Positions 31,797 to 56,752 are shown, counted from the stretch's first letter. The stretch is DNA of 64,000 nt from Elysia chlorotica (GCA_003991915.1 RQTK01000017.1:651185-715184); one strand, 5' to 3'. Notes: generated by a model from the letters alone, not told the origin. Numbers and translations: made by a program.

Positions 31797-31862
31797 TCAC
31801 ACACACACACACACATACACACACACGCATACACACACACGCACACACACTGACTGACACAC
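31797..31862. repeat. (CA)n microsatellite
   Basis: CA dinucleotides with CATACA and CGCA interruptions. Confidence 0.95.
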
Positions 31863-32259
31863 AGGCGGATACTGTATGAACTGAAGTAACAAAGTTGTTT
31901 CAGGGGTTTTTTTCTCTGCTAAGTGGAAGAGGAATAAAAAAGAAAGAAAGAACAGTGAAACAAGACGATTAGCGTAGAATTCCCATTGAGAGGTTTCAAT
32001 TTTATATAGTCATGGCTGTACAGTAAGAGAGCAGTACTTCCAAGAGTTAAAAAGATTTGAACAATGCTCTTTTTTTTCCATGGCAAGCAGCCATAGGGGG
32101 GTCCTAAAAGAGAATACATAAGAAAACGTACATCAATCCTAGACTCAAACGCTCTCAACTTAAATGTGTACAGTTTTAATTTTCCACCATACTCAGCAAA
32201 TTGAAAAATAAAATTTGTTAAAAAAAATTGATTAAGTTTTAAAATTGTGTGCATCCTTT

Positions 32260-32261
<2 letters not shown>

Positions 32262-32307
<46 letters not shown>
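32262..32307. repeat. (ATT)n microsatellite
   Basis: Pure ATT triplets for ~46 bases. Confidence 0.95.
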
Positions 32308-32309
<2 letters not shown>

Positions 32310-33899
32310 ACAATCATCATTATTATGACACATCAAAAAGACAGGGATGAATACACAAGATGCTAGGATGTTAAAAACAGTTTCCCCTCCCTGGTCTCTT
32401 CATTGTTGTTCCATTGCAGAGAAAAATGTAATATCAAATACGGTTTACTGGGTGTGAATGATCCGCGGAAGTTTTTAAAAGGGGATACTGAAAAAAACCC
32501 CCAAGAAAACAGATCAGAGAATGAAGCAGAAAGAAAATTGCCGGGCCCATAAACTGTTTGCGTACGTAACGTTTATGTTTTTTTTGTGATTTTTTTTCCT
32601 TTGAGAGGGGGGGATATTATACACACAAAAAAAGAGAAGAAAACAACCAAAAACTGCACATTAGCTTTTTAAAATATCAAAAATGTGTATTTTAACACTT
32701 TGTGTGCATAGAGCCTACACATATTCTGCAGATAGATCTAGAAAAATGTAAATACGCTACCAGGTTTGTGTTTAAAAGCATTAAGATCTCTTGCAGCAAA
32801 AAACAAAACATGGCTATCAGAAAAACTGCTGAATTTTACCTGGGATGAACTTCAATGTCATAACGATAGTCAATTTAATGTACGCAAAAAGTGTATGGGC
32901 ACAACAATAAACACACTTTAAAGTGATACATAAGTGCACGTGAAAAGGAAACACAGAGCAGTCACCAGAAAAGGTTAGCATAGACAGTATTGAAAATGCA
33001 TTGATATAGAACATCTTCAATCTTCAAAAGTGACTTTTGGTCGATCAGGAAAATGATCATCGAGACAAACACAGTTTGAGAAAGTCGAGCCGTATCAAGT
33101 TACGTGGTCTCCAGGGAACGAACTGGCAGCTGATCAGGTCATCAAGCTAGTGCTAGATATCATAGACGTATTATGCAAATGTTTGAAGCTATCAAGCACT
33201 AATGAAGAAAAGGAAAATAGAGGTAATTAAAAGCCTTATATTCCATCCAATCTAGCCCAGAACTACATCAGTGCTGACTAAAATAAACCACCTGATCACA
33301 GAGGAGTCCACATAGTACACTTTGGGTTTTGTTTTCATGCACAGCTATAGAATTATATAAATCTGAGACGTTGAATAGGCTCTGGATTCTCTTTTCTCGT
33401 TAGTTTGAAGGGGAAAGGAAATAATAAAAAACAACAAACTAAAACAAAAAATAAGAAAACCCTACCCTCTTTTTTTTAAAATTTATAGTTTAAGTACCTC
33501 ATAAATTTAGTTTTAACAATATGCACATCCTCTTACAATGAAGACATAAAGAAAACATTTTGGGTGCGACAAGCAAAAAGCCTTGATTTGCCAGTACAAA
33601 ACATCATCTACGTTGCAATTCGAAAATTTTAAACAAGTTAAGAAATATATCAATATACTAGGTTCTGCTTAATTCTACATGTTGAAGACTTTCATTACCA
33701 CAAAAAAGAGCACAACTTAACATAATGAGATAAAAATTCAATGCTGAAACTTAAAAATAATAAAAAATTTAAACCAACAGAATAGAATTGACATCCAATC
33801 CATTCATGTATACATTCTCAACCGTCCCACTAAAGAGACTAACACACAGATCAACTGATTATTTCAGTAAAGGAGAGAGGCCCTACACTTGTCAACTAC

Positions 33900-33994
33900 C
33901 GTACAACTCTCTCAGTTATGTACATGAAAATCAAAGCACAGTGGCAAAGAATTTTGCATGGTTATTATGTTTATTTATATTGTTAAAAAAACAA
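33900..33994. repeat. Dispersed ~95-bp block, copy 2
   Basis: Near-identical to 30895-30992 (one A indel in ATGAAAAATC/ATGAAAATC). Confidence 0.92.
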
Positions 33995-36614
33995 CAACAA
34001 ACATACGAAAAATCACTCAAGATCCTGAGGAAAAGAGCCTCTTCTTCACTCTCGATAAAAATTTTGAAACTAGCCAGTAATGTTATAAAAACCTACACAT
34101 TTCTCATCATGATGATATAGTATAGTATTTACAAACCGTATCAATCTCACACGCTAAATTTACGCAAATCATATGAAATTGTATATATATATATAATGCA
34201 TGTAGAAAGTAACTTCAAAATTCAACTTTATGTAAAAAATATTTACAGTCAAAGCATAATTATAATTCATCAAGTCAAAACCATAAAACAAAATTCCAAA
34301 AAGGCATAAAACACACAGCGCTCATCATTACAAAACCTTTCGTCTAAGCAAGTACAGGAGCATAGAAAAATATCCAAATACTTTCTGCCACGCAGAAATC
34401 TAAAATTGACACTTTCTTTGTCATGCACGCCACCTCTCAAACAGTGCCATTTAGTTTAAGATAACTTTAACATTATAGGGAAAAACCAAACAACAACAAC
34501 AACAACAAAAACAACAACAGCGTTTTGCTATTTAACCTCACAGCCAGTTAAGTACGTTAAAAAAAAAGGAAAAAAGGAACATCCTGGGTATCCTTGTAAA
34601 ACAAAATAAACAGATTTTCCCCCGAGTTGTCCACCACTACACCATACCAGAGAATTTTTCTCTAACTGCCTTTGTAGCCCAGAGCAAAGAGCAAAATGAA
34701 AATATACCTCTGAGAGAATTCATAAATCATTTGAAAAATACGTAAAGATAAGTTGGAACGCTTAGCTTTTAAAACACGCCTATGTAGAGGAACTAGGCTG
34801 TCGTTTGAACACTTCAAATAAGTATTAAAAAAATTATGACAATCTGTAATGCTCAAATTTGAGACAGAGTAAGTTCTATACAAAATATAACAGAGAGAAT
34901 GTTCTAGAAAATCATAAACTGAGGAGAAAGAAATAGCAAATCTTGAAACATCACAGGAGAAAATTCATTACAGCTATTTCTGCTGAAAGGAAAATCTTGC
35001 ATGCCATTCCCACCCTTTTCACACTAAATATAATTAAAAAAAAAACAAAAAAAACCCAGACTAAAGTAATGCACGGTATTCAAAGTGCACAAACCATTTT
35101 AGCTTTTCTTTACTGCTTAAAAGTTAATGACAGGACAACCCACACAAAGATCAATTGAAAAGCTTATCATCAATCATAATGTCTTTTTTTCTTCTTACTA
35201 ATACACTTCACATTTTCAAGAACAAGAAAGTTTCAAAGACATCTGCATGCAATGGATGAAGACATTTTTCAGAACGCGAAATGGTAAATAAATATTTACA
35301 CCACCTTTGCTCTTCCTGTCCATTAGGGAGATATTGTTTAATCATCAATAAAAATCCAACAGAAAATGTTGCATAATTATTTTTTCTTAAAGTTCACATA
35401 CAATTTAATTGGTAGAACATGTATGAATGATGATGTAATTCTGTATGTATATGAGGCCTCCATATTCGGGGTCCCAGCACTACACTCTCAAAAGTTACAT
35501 ATAAAAAATGACGGTATAACAGAATTAAGCAAAGCAGGCGACGGTGACTGGTAACATTTCATATAACGGCGGAAGATGCACGGTAGTTAAGGCCTGGACC
35601 AAGCTCGGAGGTCACATGACCACGGTCAAACAAACCTGGGACCTGCGGATCTAGTAAGTATCTTGAATCTGTCACCTCACAGGTAAACGTAAGTCAACGC
35701 AGTAGGGGTGGTGTGGTGCTCTTTCACAAGAGAAGGTGCGAGAGGAGGGGAGGAGAGGGGAGGGTGGGGGTGTTTTTCAAAAGGTAAGTTTGTATCTATT
35801 ATCTAGTGTATTAACTACATCATCTCCATATTGACCCCTAGAGGGTTTTGTAAATGGTCAACAGTAAAACTGTTCGCAACTTTATACGTTGAAATGTGCA
35901 CATGGCTCTTTGGTACCACTTCAAAAATATTAAACTGGTAAAGGTGGTGGGGATTCCAATGTTCTCAAGCCTATCACCGATGTGGAAAAACCAAGAAAAC
36001 ACGTGTACATTCAAAGGCAGAGAATAAAAGACACAGAGAGCAACGCAGTCCACCCAGTCTTTGAGAATATTGGATTCAGATTGTAAATAATAAGAATAGA
36101 AACAGGGCACAATTTGTCAACGAGGCGACCGTTTGTTGCTGTTTTAAAAATTAAAATATAACACTATTTCCAAGACATTCGTTTTCAAAATTGAAAACCA
36201 GAATATTTTACCCCCTATTTTCAAATTCATCTAGCTGCATTTTAAAAATATGTTTTAAGGAATAGGATCGTCAATTCAATAATTCTGTGTCCATTGGTTT
36301 TTAATCATTTAAAAAAAATGTTTCTCATTGCAGCTAGATTAGAACATTCCGCATATTGGTGAAACAAGGGAAAAACAAATAGTTTTAGAATAGCCAACTG
36401 TACATGGGTGATCAACATCACCGCCCACACCCTCAGCCCACCGTACCCACCCGACCCCCACACAAACATGATGCCACATACACACATGAAGCTAAGGCGA
36501 ATCAACAGCATAATTATGTAAGATACTTTTAAGTCTAAAAAACACAACACTGTTAAAAAAAAGGGAAAGAATCGCTCTTTTATATGAACTAACTAGTTCC
36601 TACGTAGTTCAAAC

Positions 36615-36702
36615 GCACTGGAAGAAAAGTAATAGAATAAAAAAAAAAGAAAATCATTAAATTTTAAGGCCACGGAAATTGTGGTTTTCAATCCTTTAAA
36701 AC
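36615..36702. repeat. Dispersed ~90-bp block with short hairpin, copy 1
   Basis: Contains AAAATCATTAAATTTTAAGG then CCACGGAAATTGTGG, a small stem-loop (CCAC/GTGG). Repeated at 37530-37622. Confidence 0.9.
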
Positions 36703-36950
36703 GAGAAGAATTTTTTTTAAATCTCTAACTAACTATCATGAGTCCTATCAAGGCTAGTAACAGAATTAGATAAGAAACGGCACAGGACGCTCTGAATCTA
36801 CGAAACGAATGGAAAACCTGACCTGGTCTGACATCCTCCCTGTCCCTGGGCAAGAAAATGTTGCTTTACAAATATCAAGAGCTGGTCTGGACATGAGGCA
36901 ATGTGCTCAAAGATTCGTTGTTTATCAACAGAGAGGGTTTGGAGAGAGAA

Positions 36951-36989
<39 letters not shown>

Positions 36990-37529
36990 ACTGGGGCTCA
37001 AATTCACAAAGACAATAAAGTAGGGCTGAGAAATCCTTCATTGAGGACAAACCTTGGGTGAATACATGCAGGCATGAGAGATGGAGGAACATTCTATAGC
37101 CTATGTATAGGCGTTTTGCACACAAAAACATTTTCTGATAAAATTAATAATTTATAATCAAACAAAACAAAAGTGGAAAAACAAAAAAATACTATTCCCT
37201 GACTTTTCTGCATAGAGTTCAATTTCCATGACCAATACAGTAAAACAGATAAGAAAAACCATACCAAAAAATGAGCAAAGCATAAAAAAAGAAAAAGAAA
37301 GAAAGAACAAAAGAAAGTAAGGGGTGGAGGTGTTACCATTGACATACTGGTAATGGTATATAAAAAGAACCAATACAGTCTAGAACTATATTCAGAAACT
37401 TTTAAAAATCAAATGGGCTTTCACTAGTTTGTTTACACAATCTTATCTAAAACTGATACTCTAATTACAATTGGAAAAATAAATTTGCTACTTTGACAGT
37501 GGGACTGCCTTTGAAATAACTGCAAACAT

Positions 37530-37622
37530 ACTGGAGGAAAAGTAATAAAAGATAAATAAAAAAAAAAAGAAAATCATTAAATTTTAAGGCCACGGAAATT
37601 GTGGCTTTCAATCCTTTAAATT
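37530..37622. repeat. Dispersed ~90-bp block with short hairpin, copy 2
   Basis: Same block as 36615-36702; GTGGTTTTCAATCC becomes GTGGCTTTCAATCC. Confidence 0.9.
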
Positions 37623-38484
37623 TTCACAGAAAAGATGAACCATACTTCGTCAGAGCGTTAAAAAAAAGTTTAAGGAAACATTTGTTGGAGAAGAGATTAC
37701 TTCACTGAAAAGCGACTGCCGTCTCTGTTTCTCTTCGTTTACTTCCTAGCACAGCCGTGTAGCGAGAAGCCTCGAATCACAAGACTGAATAACAAAATAA
37801 TACCATACCAATACTAAAGCTATTGGCATAGTAGGGTAACATTGCTTCAGAGTTTTTGTCTCTGGAAAGTTGAACTTGAATAGTGAATAAAAAAAAACAC
37901 TCAGAAAATTTGATCCTTGGGCCTCCGAGAATCTGAATACAGCCCTCTTGTTGGCAGCAGGTTCACGGTTCACATCCGTACTTTCCCCAGGCTGAATCAA
38001 GGACTCTGATGTTCACCGTATTAGAACAGAACCCATAACAGTTCCGTGTTCTGATTCACTTAATAATTAACCTTACATAAGTTTAACACTTTTTGTTCTA
38101 TTTTTCAAACTGTACTTTCAATAGTAATAAATCTCCGGTATGGCTGCAACCACAGCTGACTGACTACTTTACTAATCACCAGACTGTGCCATCACATCCT
38201 GACATTTCAACAGAACTCAAAGCAGCTCCAAGTTCTACTAGAGTTACAGATAAACTTCATATAAACATTACTTTAAAAACTGCACTTCCACCAAACATGA
38301 CCGCCACTATAGCTCATCTGCTGCAGTACCCAGCACAGCAAACTTTCTCTTTTAATTCACGACGGTATTTTCTATAACAATTCTACCACAGGGCTGCAGA
38401 CCCAGCCAATCTTATCTTAAGCAGCAGACTTCGCCATCCAATCCAGGAGCCAGAGTTTTGATCTTCGCCGGGCTCTCTTCTCTC

Positions 38485-38640
38485 TGCCCCATCCACCATA
38501 AATCCACCAATGATCCCTGCCTCATCCACTATAAATCCATCAATCATGTCAGGCCCTATCCGCCACCAATCCACCAATCATGTTGGCTCCATCCACCACC
38601 AATCCACCAATCGTGTCAGGCCCTATCCGCCATCCAACCG
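38485..38640. repeat. ~36-bp minisatellite just after the phosphatase stop codon
   Basis: Four or so units built on CCACCAATCCACCAATCATG and TCAGGCCCTATCCGCC. Lies in the expected proximal 3' UTR. Confidence 0.85.
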
Positions 38641-38703
38641 GCCATGTGCGCTGCTAGCAAGAGGGCCTGTAGAGCCACAGACGGCAGGAGGAGAGGCCGA
38701 GAA

Positions 38704-50720
<12,017 letters not shown>

Positions 50721-50946
50721 GTCTGCGGGGATACCCTGAATTCCTGAAGACGTTATGCGTTTTGCTGAATCCAAAGCAGTGGGGGCTTTGTTTATCAGCG
50801 ACGTGTGAGGGCAGGGAGGATCAGGAGGAGGGGCGGCAGGGGGAGGATCTGGACTAATTCTCACCTCGGCATGTCCAGGGACCTGACAGCCTCGGGCCAG
50901 GTGAAGCAGGTTGGTGCTAGCACTGGCCCTGCACACACAGTACATG

Positions 50947-51088
50947 CCTCCAGATACACACTACCAGGTACAACTCACGTATACAATCTCTGTCCACAGG
51001 GAAATCGTTTGTCTTAACCTCCAGATACACACTACCAGGTACAACTCACGTATACAATCTCTGTCCACAGGGAAATCGTTTGTCTTAA
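50947..51088. repeat. 71-bp perfect tandem duplication
   Basis: The unit CCTCCAGATACACACTACCA ... TTTGTCTTAA occurs at 50947 and 51018 with essentially no differences, just upstream of the first phosphatase exon. Confidence 0.95.
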
Positions 51089-51687
51089 CAACTAAAACTG
51101 AGAAATGTGGGATTGGATCAAGAAAAATATAAATTAAGATTCTTTTACCAATGGCCTAAATTTCCTGCGTAATTAAATAACAATCTCGTTAAAACGGAAC
51201 ACAAAAAGCAGAAATCCACACGATTCTGATTTCGCAGTTTACAAGCTTCATAATTGTAACCAGCAAAATTAACCGTGTCTCAAAATACACCGCACAGGCT
51301 TTGTGAAGGAAACTTTAATCAAATTAACAGAAATAGAAACCCGGCGTAGTCCTAGGCGGAGAGCGTATGCGAAAATATGATCCACAGCTTCTCTGAAGAG
51401 CTACACACGAAATGATTAAATTCGGTGCGCACAACTGTTTGCATGCGAGTGTTAAACCAACGCACAAGCACGTCGTGTTCAAGTTATTGATAATGATAAT
51501 GATAATGATCTGACGCTTTCGGTTGAACGCGCAATCAAAGAGAAAGATTAGATTACGCTTGGTGTTATCTCATTCCAGTTTATTACTATGCATAAAAGTC
51601 TACACCTATAATCATATTATGAAAAAAATGAAAAAGGGCATCACACTTTTAGGTGACTCCAACCAAAGAACTGTGTGTATACGGAGA

Positions 51688-51765
51688 CGGGATTCAAACT
51701 CCGATTCGAAACGCGAATCTCCGTCACAGCACTACCACTAAGCTATCTGACGCCCCGTGCCAAGT
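51688..51765 (-). mobile_element. tRNA-like sequence (SINE head or tRNA pseudogene)
   Basis: On the - strand: GGGGCGTCAGATAGCTTAGT, GGTAGTGC (A box) and GGAGTTTGAATCCCG (B-box-like). No complete acceptor stem pairing was established, so it is not called a functional tRNA. Confidence 0.6.
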
Positions 51766-53527
51766 TTCTTCACTGAGTTTTATTATAATAATTATAATCT
51801 ATTGCAGCCTCTCTTGCTTTTCAAACGCGTCTAATGTATTCCTTTTTAAGCTATGCCATTCTTTTTCACCTCCTTAAACATCAGGTATATTATTCTTTAT
51901 ATTCGTTTAGAAAACAAACTAAAAATTATGTTTAAAAAATCCTAGATTTGGGGAGCTTTATTTGCCGCTACAATCCCATTTGTATCTCTCCACGAACTTT
52001 CAGTACGACTTGTTTACGACAGGCAAGCCCGTAACGGAGTCTACAACGGGAACACTAGGTAGAGACAGAAGTCGTCAGTACATGCACTGTCCAGCAGGAG
52101 GTCCGAGGTTGGAATCTAAGCTGGAGACTCTAACGTGATGTCTACTTATATAAAAATCTGCATGCAGCCTAGGGGTTGTAAACTAATCAGGGGTTGCTTC
52201 TTTCAGGTCTAGGACATGCAAACTGCACACTCTGGCATCTATGAGCGGAGCGATACGTTTCGGACTGTGCTTCCAATATCATAAACGACAAGTTAATTAA
52301 GTTATCAACGACTACGTTATCCGATACATTACTCGCTAGACGGTAACACACTACCACACGGTCACATCACAACCTATCACTTTGTGCCTCCGAATTCTCT
52401 ACACAGTCTCCCCAAATTGAACTGTATACATTTCTCCAGTCGAGAACTGGAAAAATCAAGACATCGAAGTTTACCGTATCTATCACTAGTCTCAGACGGT
52501 GGTGGTTTGTTGGTACCCTGACAATGTTCAACGCCGAGCCTTCAAATAGTAACTGAACAAGCGAAGGACGAGCACTAGCTTTAAGTACGCCAATGTTAAC
52601 GCCCAAACACTAAGGTGATGGAAAAACTAGGCTACCACAGTTAGATTAAGCAGGCGCCCTCAAAACAAAGCGTGCCGACTTCCGGTGTAAATATAAATAA
52701 ACTAATCAAAAGATTCGAACTAAAAAATATGCTCCAGATAAAAATGTAAATAAGTAATGATAATAATGTTAACTAAGATTTAAGACACACAAAAAACGTG
52801 ATGGACTTTGAGTGTTTGAACGCAAAGTTTTCCAACACGTGTTCTTGGCATGCCCGGGAAAGCTCCAATACTGCGCGTGCACCGTGTACGATAGAGAACC
52901 TCTACTGGTGATATCGGCAACTACAATGTACCACAGTACCACAGTACGCTGGTGTACTAATACCGTAATCTGGGCCGGCCAGCAGGGTACTCCTACATGC
53001 ACTCGACAATGAACAAGATTGAACAGAAGGCGATGCATCCAAACCACTGCAACAGGTGCGTCCGCAAGTATACAACCATCCACAACAATCAAAGCGCGTT
53101 CCAAAAACAAAACAAAAAAACAAAAACAGAGCGCATTTTGATTTGTCGCGCGTTCAAAGCAAGTAAGTTGACGTGTCATCACCAGCAGACAGCGCCAGAA
53201 ATTCTCTTTGTTTCCGTTGTAGACACGACTGATTGGTGTTTCTAAATATAGTTTTTGCTTAACATATTGATCTGGTTGTTAGATTGGGTTCGATCAACGT
53301 GAGATAATAAAAGTATTTGGGGTCCAGTTTCTATCGCACGGCGCGGACATACATTGTAGTTATCTATCTGCATCCCTGATAAACTACCTGGGATTCGGCG
53401 ATCTAGTTTTCTGGGGTCATGTCCCTAGGATTTCAAGGCGTTAGGGCTCCAGGGACGTGGAATTGTGCAATAGGCGCTGATATGGTAGCAGTTTCACTAT
53501 AAACATATGCTGTATATGTTAAAGGAA

Positions 53528-53529
<2 letters not shown>

Positions 53530-53569
<40 letters not shown>
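53530..53569. repeat. (GA)n microsatellite
   Basis: Pure GA tract. Confidence 0.95.
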
Positions 53570-53572
<3 letters not shown>

Positions 53573-54689
53573 CTTATAAAATCCAACCATCACCTCCCCC
53601 CTCCGCCTTTTATTTTAGAGCCAATAAAAAAATAAATAGATAACAAAAAAAGAAAAGAAAAGCAAAAACTTAAGGTATAGTAGAGAGTCAAAATATACTC
53701 ATATTGATATACTTCGGCTTCACGCTCAAAAACTAGTCCAACACATGTGTAGTATTGAGACTTGATTTTTTGTCAAGTTCAAACCACTTAAGGTCTACAA
53801 AAGGCATGTACAGCTCAGCAACCTCGCGATTAATATCCACACTCTCTACCGACTCTTGGAAAAAAATAGGTTTGGGGGGGGGGGGGGGAGATACCTGAGA
53901 TATAGATACAAATATCCAGTTTCATTTATAAATCCCCTGTTATTGAACTGATACTGAGATGCCGCGAGCATGATAATATTGATTGCACAATGATTGAAAA
54001 ATGTGCGACGCCACTTTTGAGTCTGCTGCCGTCACCTCCCCATTTGGGCCTTATAGTTGAACTTTCCCCTTAGTAAGTATTAGTAATTATAAGGCTAGAA
54101 CAGATCTACTCTCATGTCACAATGATGTGTTTGGTTTCTACAGCTTAGAGCTGAACTAAATCACACTCGTCGTCCCGACCATTGACTGTACTAGTGTAGT
54201 AGTGTAGTAGCAGGACTGAGTGCCTAAATCAGAGCAGCTTTAGTGAGGAGCGGAGGTTAGGAAGAAAATTGTACAGCAATATAGACCCTAACAACCTGGG
54301 CTGCTACTAAGTACTAACTAGTCCTGCTGATAGACTGTATTGGAGTCGATGCACCCGACCCACTGGTAAACTGGAAGCTCACACTGCAGGCTAAGATTAA
54401 GAGTGCACGAGTGCCTGACTTGCTCGTGCACCGACATGTGACATCAGCCGGCCAGTATCGAACTATCGATAAGCGCAGGTCATCCCAATGGCAGGCCTGG
54501 CATATCGGATATCGGGTACTGTGTGATAAGTGATAAGTCGCCCTCGTCAGGTCGGTAATAATTAGGCCTGTGTTATGTGTGATAACAAAGCGATAAACAC
54601 ACTTCATGTAAAAACCAAACAAGTTCATGTTATGTTATGTTTTGTGGTCGTTACTTACTGTCCAGATTTAGCGATGACAGGCTGTACAT

Positions 54690-54862
54690 GGACTAAAATC
54701 TGGTTAATTAACACGGTGATAGAGCCACCACACAGAGCGGGGGTACGACTTTGAGAGATATCTCGGTTGATCTTATGAGTTAACCGATACAAAAAGTCGG
54801 GACTTCTCTGATTAGTAGTTGCGCGCGCTACCATCTGAGCTATTTGGCGCTCCAAGCCAAAC
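54690..54862 (-). mobile_element. tRNA-derived SINE head (antisense)
   Basis: On the - strand: GCGCCAAATAGCTCAGATGG then TAGCGCGCGCAACTACTAAT (A box intact), with a decayed B box and a body containing CGTACCCCCGCTCTGTGTGG. Confidence 0.7.
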
Positions 54863-55804
54863 TGATATGAAGGTATGCCGTAGCCAGTCACCTCCAGCTT
54901 TTGTTTGATTGATCAATATAAAAAAATACGTCTGTGTGAAATAATTAAATTATCACAGTTTTGTGTTTGTCGGTGAAGGTTGGTCAATCCAGCACTACTG
55001 CACTACACTAGAACTGATAGGGAGAGGAGCGAGGGGAGGGGGTTTAAATGAGGTAGGTTTTTTAGTTGTCGATAAAGAGGCTTAGACAATTGCACATTCA
55101 GACAGTTTTAAGTTGAAAAACAAAACAACAAAAAATCCAAATAATTAATAAAACATTCAGAGACAGAAATACAGTTCGAGTTCAGATGGTTTAAGATCCA
55201 ATGCTAGCTAACCCTCACTAAGTGGAGGCGTTGAACGAGGAAGTCCTGCAGTATTGTTCCCGTGGCCGAGCTGAAGGTTCACGGATAAATAGGGCGCAAG
55301 GATACCGAGTCAGCAGTGATTTTAGTTGACGGGCAGGGGGGCGGAGGTTCGAAGTCCAGTTATTGCACACAGAGAGACATCACCAGCATAGAGATAATGG
55401 ACACCAATTTTTGGGCGGAGTCTTTACTTTTGGCAATAGACCAGCGGGCTGTGATTGTAACAGTTGGGCGATTATTTGTAGTAAATACAAAGTAGCCAAC
55501 ATTAGATCGATGGTGTATTTAAATGCCATTGTTCAGAAGAAAACAAAAGACAGGTAGGTAAAGACAAACAGAGATACTGAAGGAAAAAAATAAATAGAAA
55601 TCAACTAAAGAGAACCATTTTACTGTCGTTGTCAGCCGAGAAAGAGAGGATACAGATGACGGGTGAGTTCAAAACACTAGCGGTAACCTATTAATAACTA
55701 TTGGCCTTTATGTACCCAGGTTGGTTGCGTGCGACATGATGGGCGGGGCCTCGAACCGGTGCACTCAATTCTGGGACATAGTGACGTTGGTCATGATTGC
55801 AGGG

Positions 55805-55807
<3 letters not shown>

Positions 55808-55866
<59 letters not shown>
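55808..55866. repeat. (GA)n microsatellite
   Basis: Pure GA tract. Confidence 0.95.
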
Positions 55867-55867
<1 letters not shown>

Positions 55868-56148
55868 GCACAGACAGAGGTAGGCAGGTGCAGACAAAGA
55901 TACTGAAGGTTTTTTAAAGATCAAAACAAAATAGTTTTCTCAATCTACTTCCCCACTTCCCTTCACCGTGTGTATATTTTAAACTGAAGTCACTAGGGCA
56001 GTGGGGGGAAGCATCAGAAAGTAAGTCACCAACTCTACACACTTTTTTGTTTTTCTTTTTTTTTTATATAGCACAAGAGAGACCATGTGCCAATACCACA
56101 ACATTCCAAAGATAGGCGTATGGTATAGATATCTGTGGGCAATACACT

Positions 56149-56240
56149 CTCACGTGTGTAGTAAGTACATTTCTCACGTGTGTAGTAGGTTTCTCACGTG
56201 TGTAGTAGATTTCTCACGTGTGTAAAAGTTTTCCACGTGA
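56149..56240. repeat. Five CACGTG motifs in a ~20-bp minisatellite
   Basis: TCTCACGTGTGTAGTA repeats about every 18-23 bases, ending TTCCACGTGAG. Each unit carries the canonical E box CACGTG. Confidence 0.9.
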
Positions 56241-56264
56241 GCTGAAAAGTGGTACAGTCGGCAA

Positions 56265-56358
56265 AATCTCCGAACCGCGAAGGCCCATACTGATACTTAT
56301 TATAGTAATAAGTATACGATAAGCTGAGATAATAATAATATTCATAATAATAATAATT
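56265..56358. repeat. ~94-bp hairpin-bearing repeat, copy 2
   Basis: Identical to 47248-47342, including the perfect ATACTTATTA/TAATAAGTAT stem. Confidence 0.92.
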
Positions 56359-56433
56359 GATAGAGCATTTGAAACGCTGTGCAGCTAGTGATGCTATGTT
56401 GTGTATGGTAATTACTCGTACACACACGATTCA

Positions 56434-56558
56434 ATTTGGCCCGTCTCAGTCCAGTGGTATCATGGGGCTAAGCCTTCTCATTGAATATTTTATAATCTTA
56501 AGACGCTTCTTATTCTTACCACAAAGTTGTACTTACGGCACAATGCAACCTTAAATGT
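56434..56558. repeat. Dispersed repeat (AAGCCTTCTCATT...GCAACCTTAAA), copy 1
   Basis: Shares TTGGCCCGTCTCAGTCCAGT with 56869-56897 and TACGGCACAATGCAACCTTA with 57511. The pieces appear in different order, so the locus is rearranged. Confidence 0.85.
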
Positions 56559-56659
56559 ATACCTCACAAGACTCCGTGCTGAACTCTTACATCTCATCAA
56601 AGCCTTGTAACAAACTTTTCGATTAATTTGTTGATACTTTGTGTTGATTTTTTAAAGTT

Positions 56660-56752
56660 GGTTTTAAGGCCCAACGTCAGCACTATATAGACTATATTGT
56701 GAGCGGGCCCCAAGACAATGTTATGTGCTGCCAGCCTGCCACACATGATAGT
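56660..56752 (-). mobile_element. SINE tail and body (antisense)
   Basis: GGCCCAACGTCAGCACTATA, TAGACTATATTGTGAGCGGG, CCCCAAGAC, TTATGTGCTGCCA in family order. Confidence 0.82.

Larger units (their letters stand above)
27660..38703 (-). other. 11-kb non-coding tract; part may be the long 3' UTR of the CTD phosphatase gene
   Basis: No exon recognised on either strand. Composition is strikingly A-rich on + (T-rich in a - transcript) and only one full SINE is present, unlike the SINE-rich flanks. The tract lies directly 3' of the - strand phosphatase stop at 38704. It contains duplicated blocks with - strand AATAAA (near 30965 and 33970). A very long U-rich 3' UTR is an inference, not shown. 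Confidence 0.35.
51089..56148. other. Intergenic region upstream of the phosphatase gene
   Basis: No coding exon recognised. Holds tRNA-like SINE heads and (GA)n arrays. Open frames at 52769-53182 (-) and 54314-54628 (-) show no family features. Confidence 0.55.

Noticed and set aside
52769-53182. 137-codon - strand frame
   Set aside because: No signal peptide, domain or conserved motif; overlapping frames of similar length on + suggest chance.
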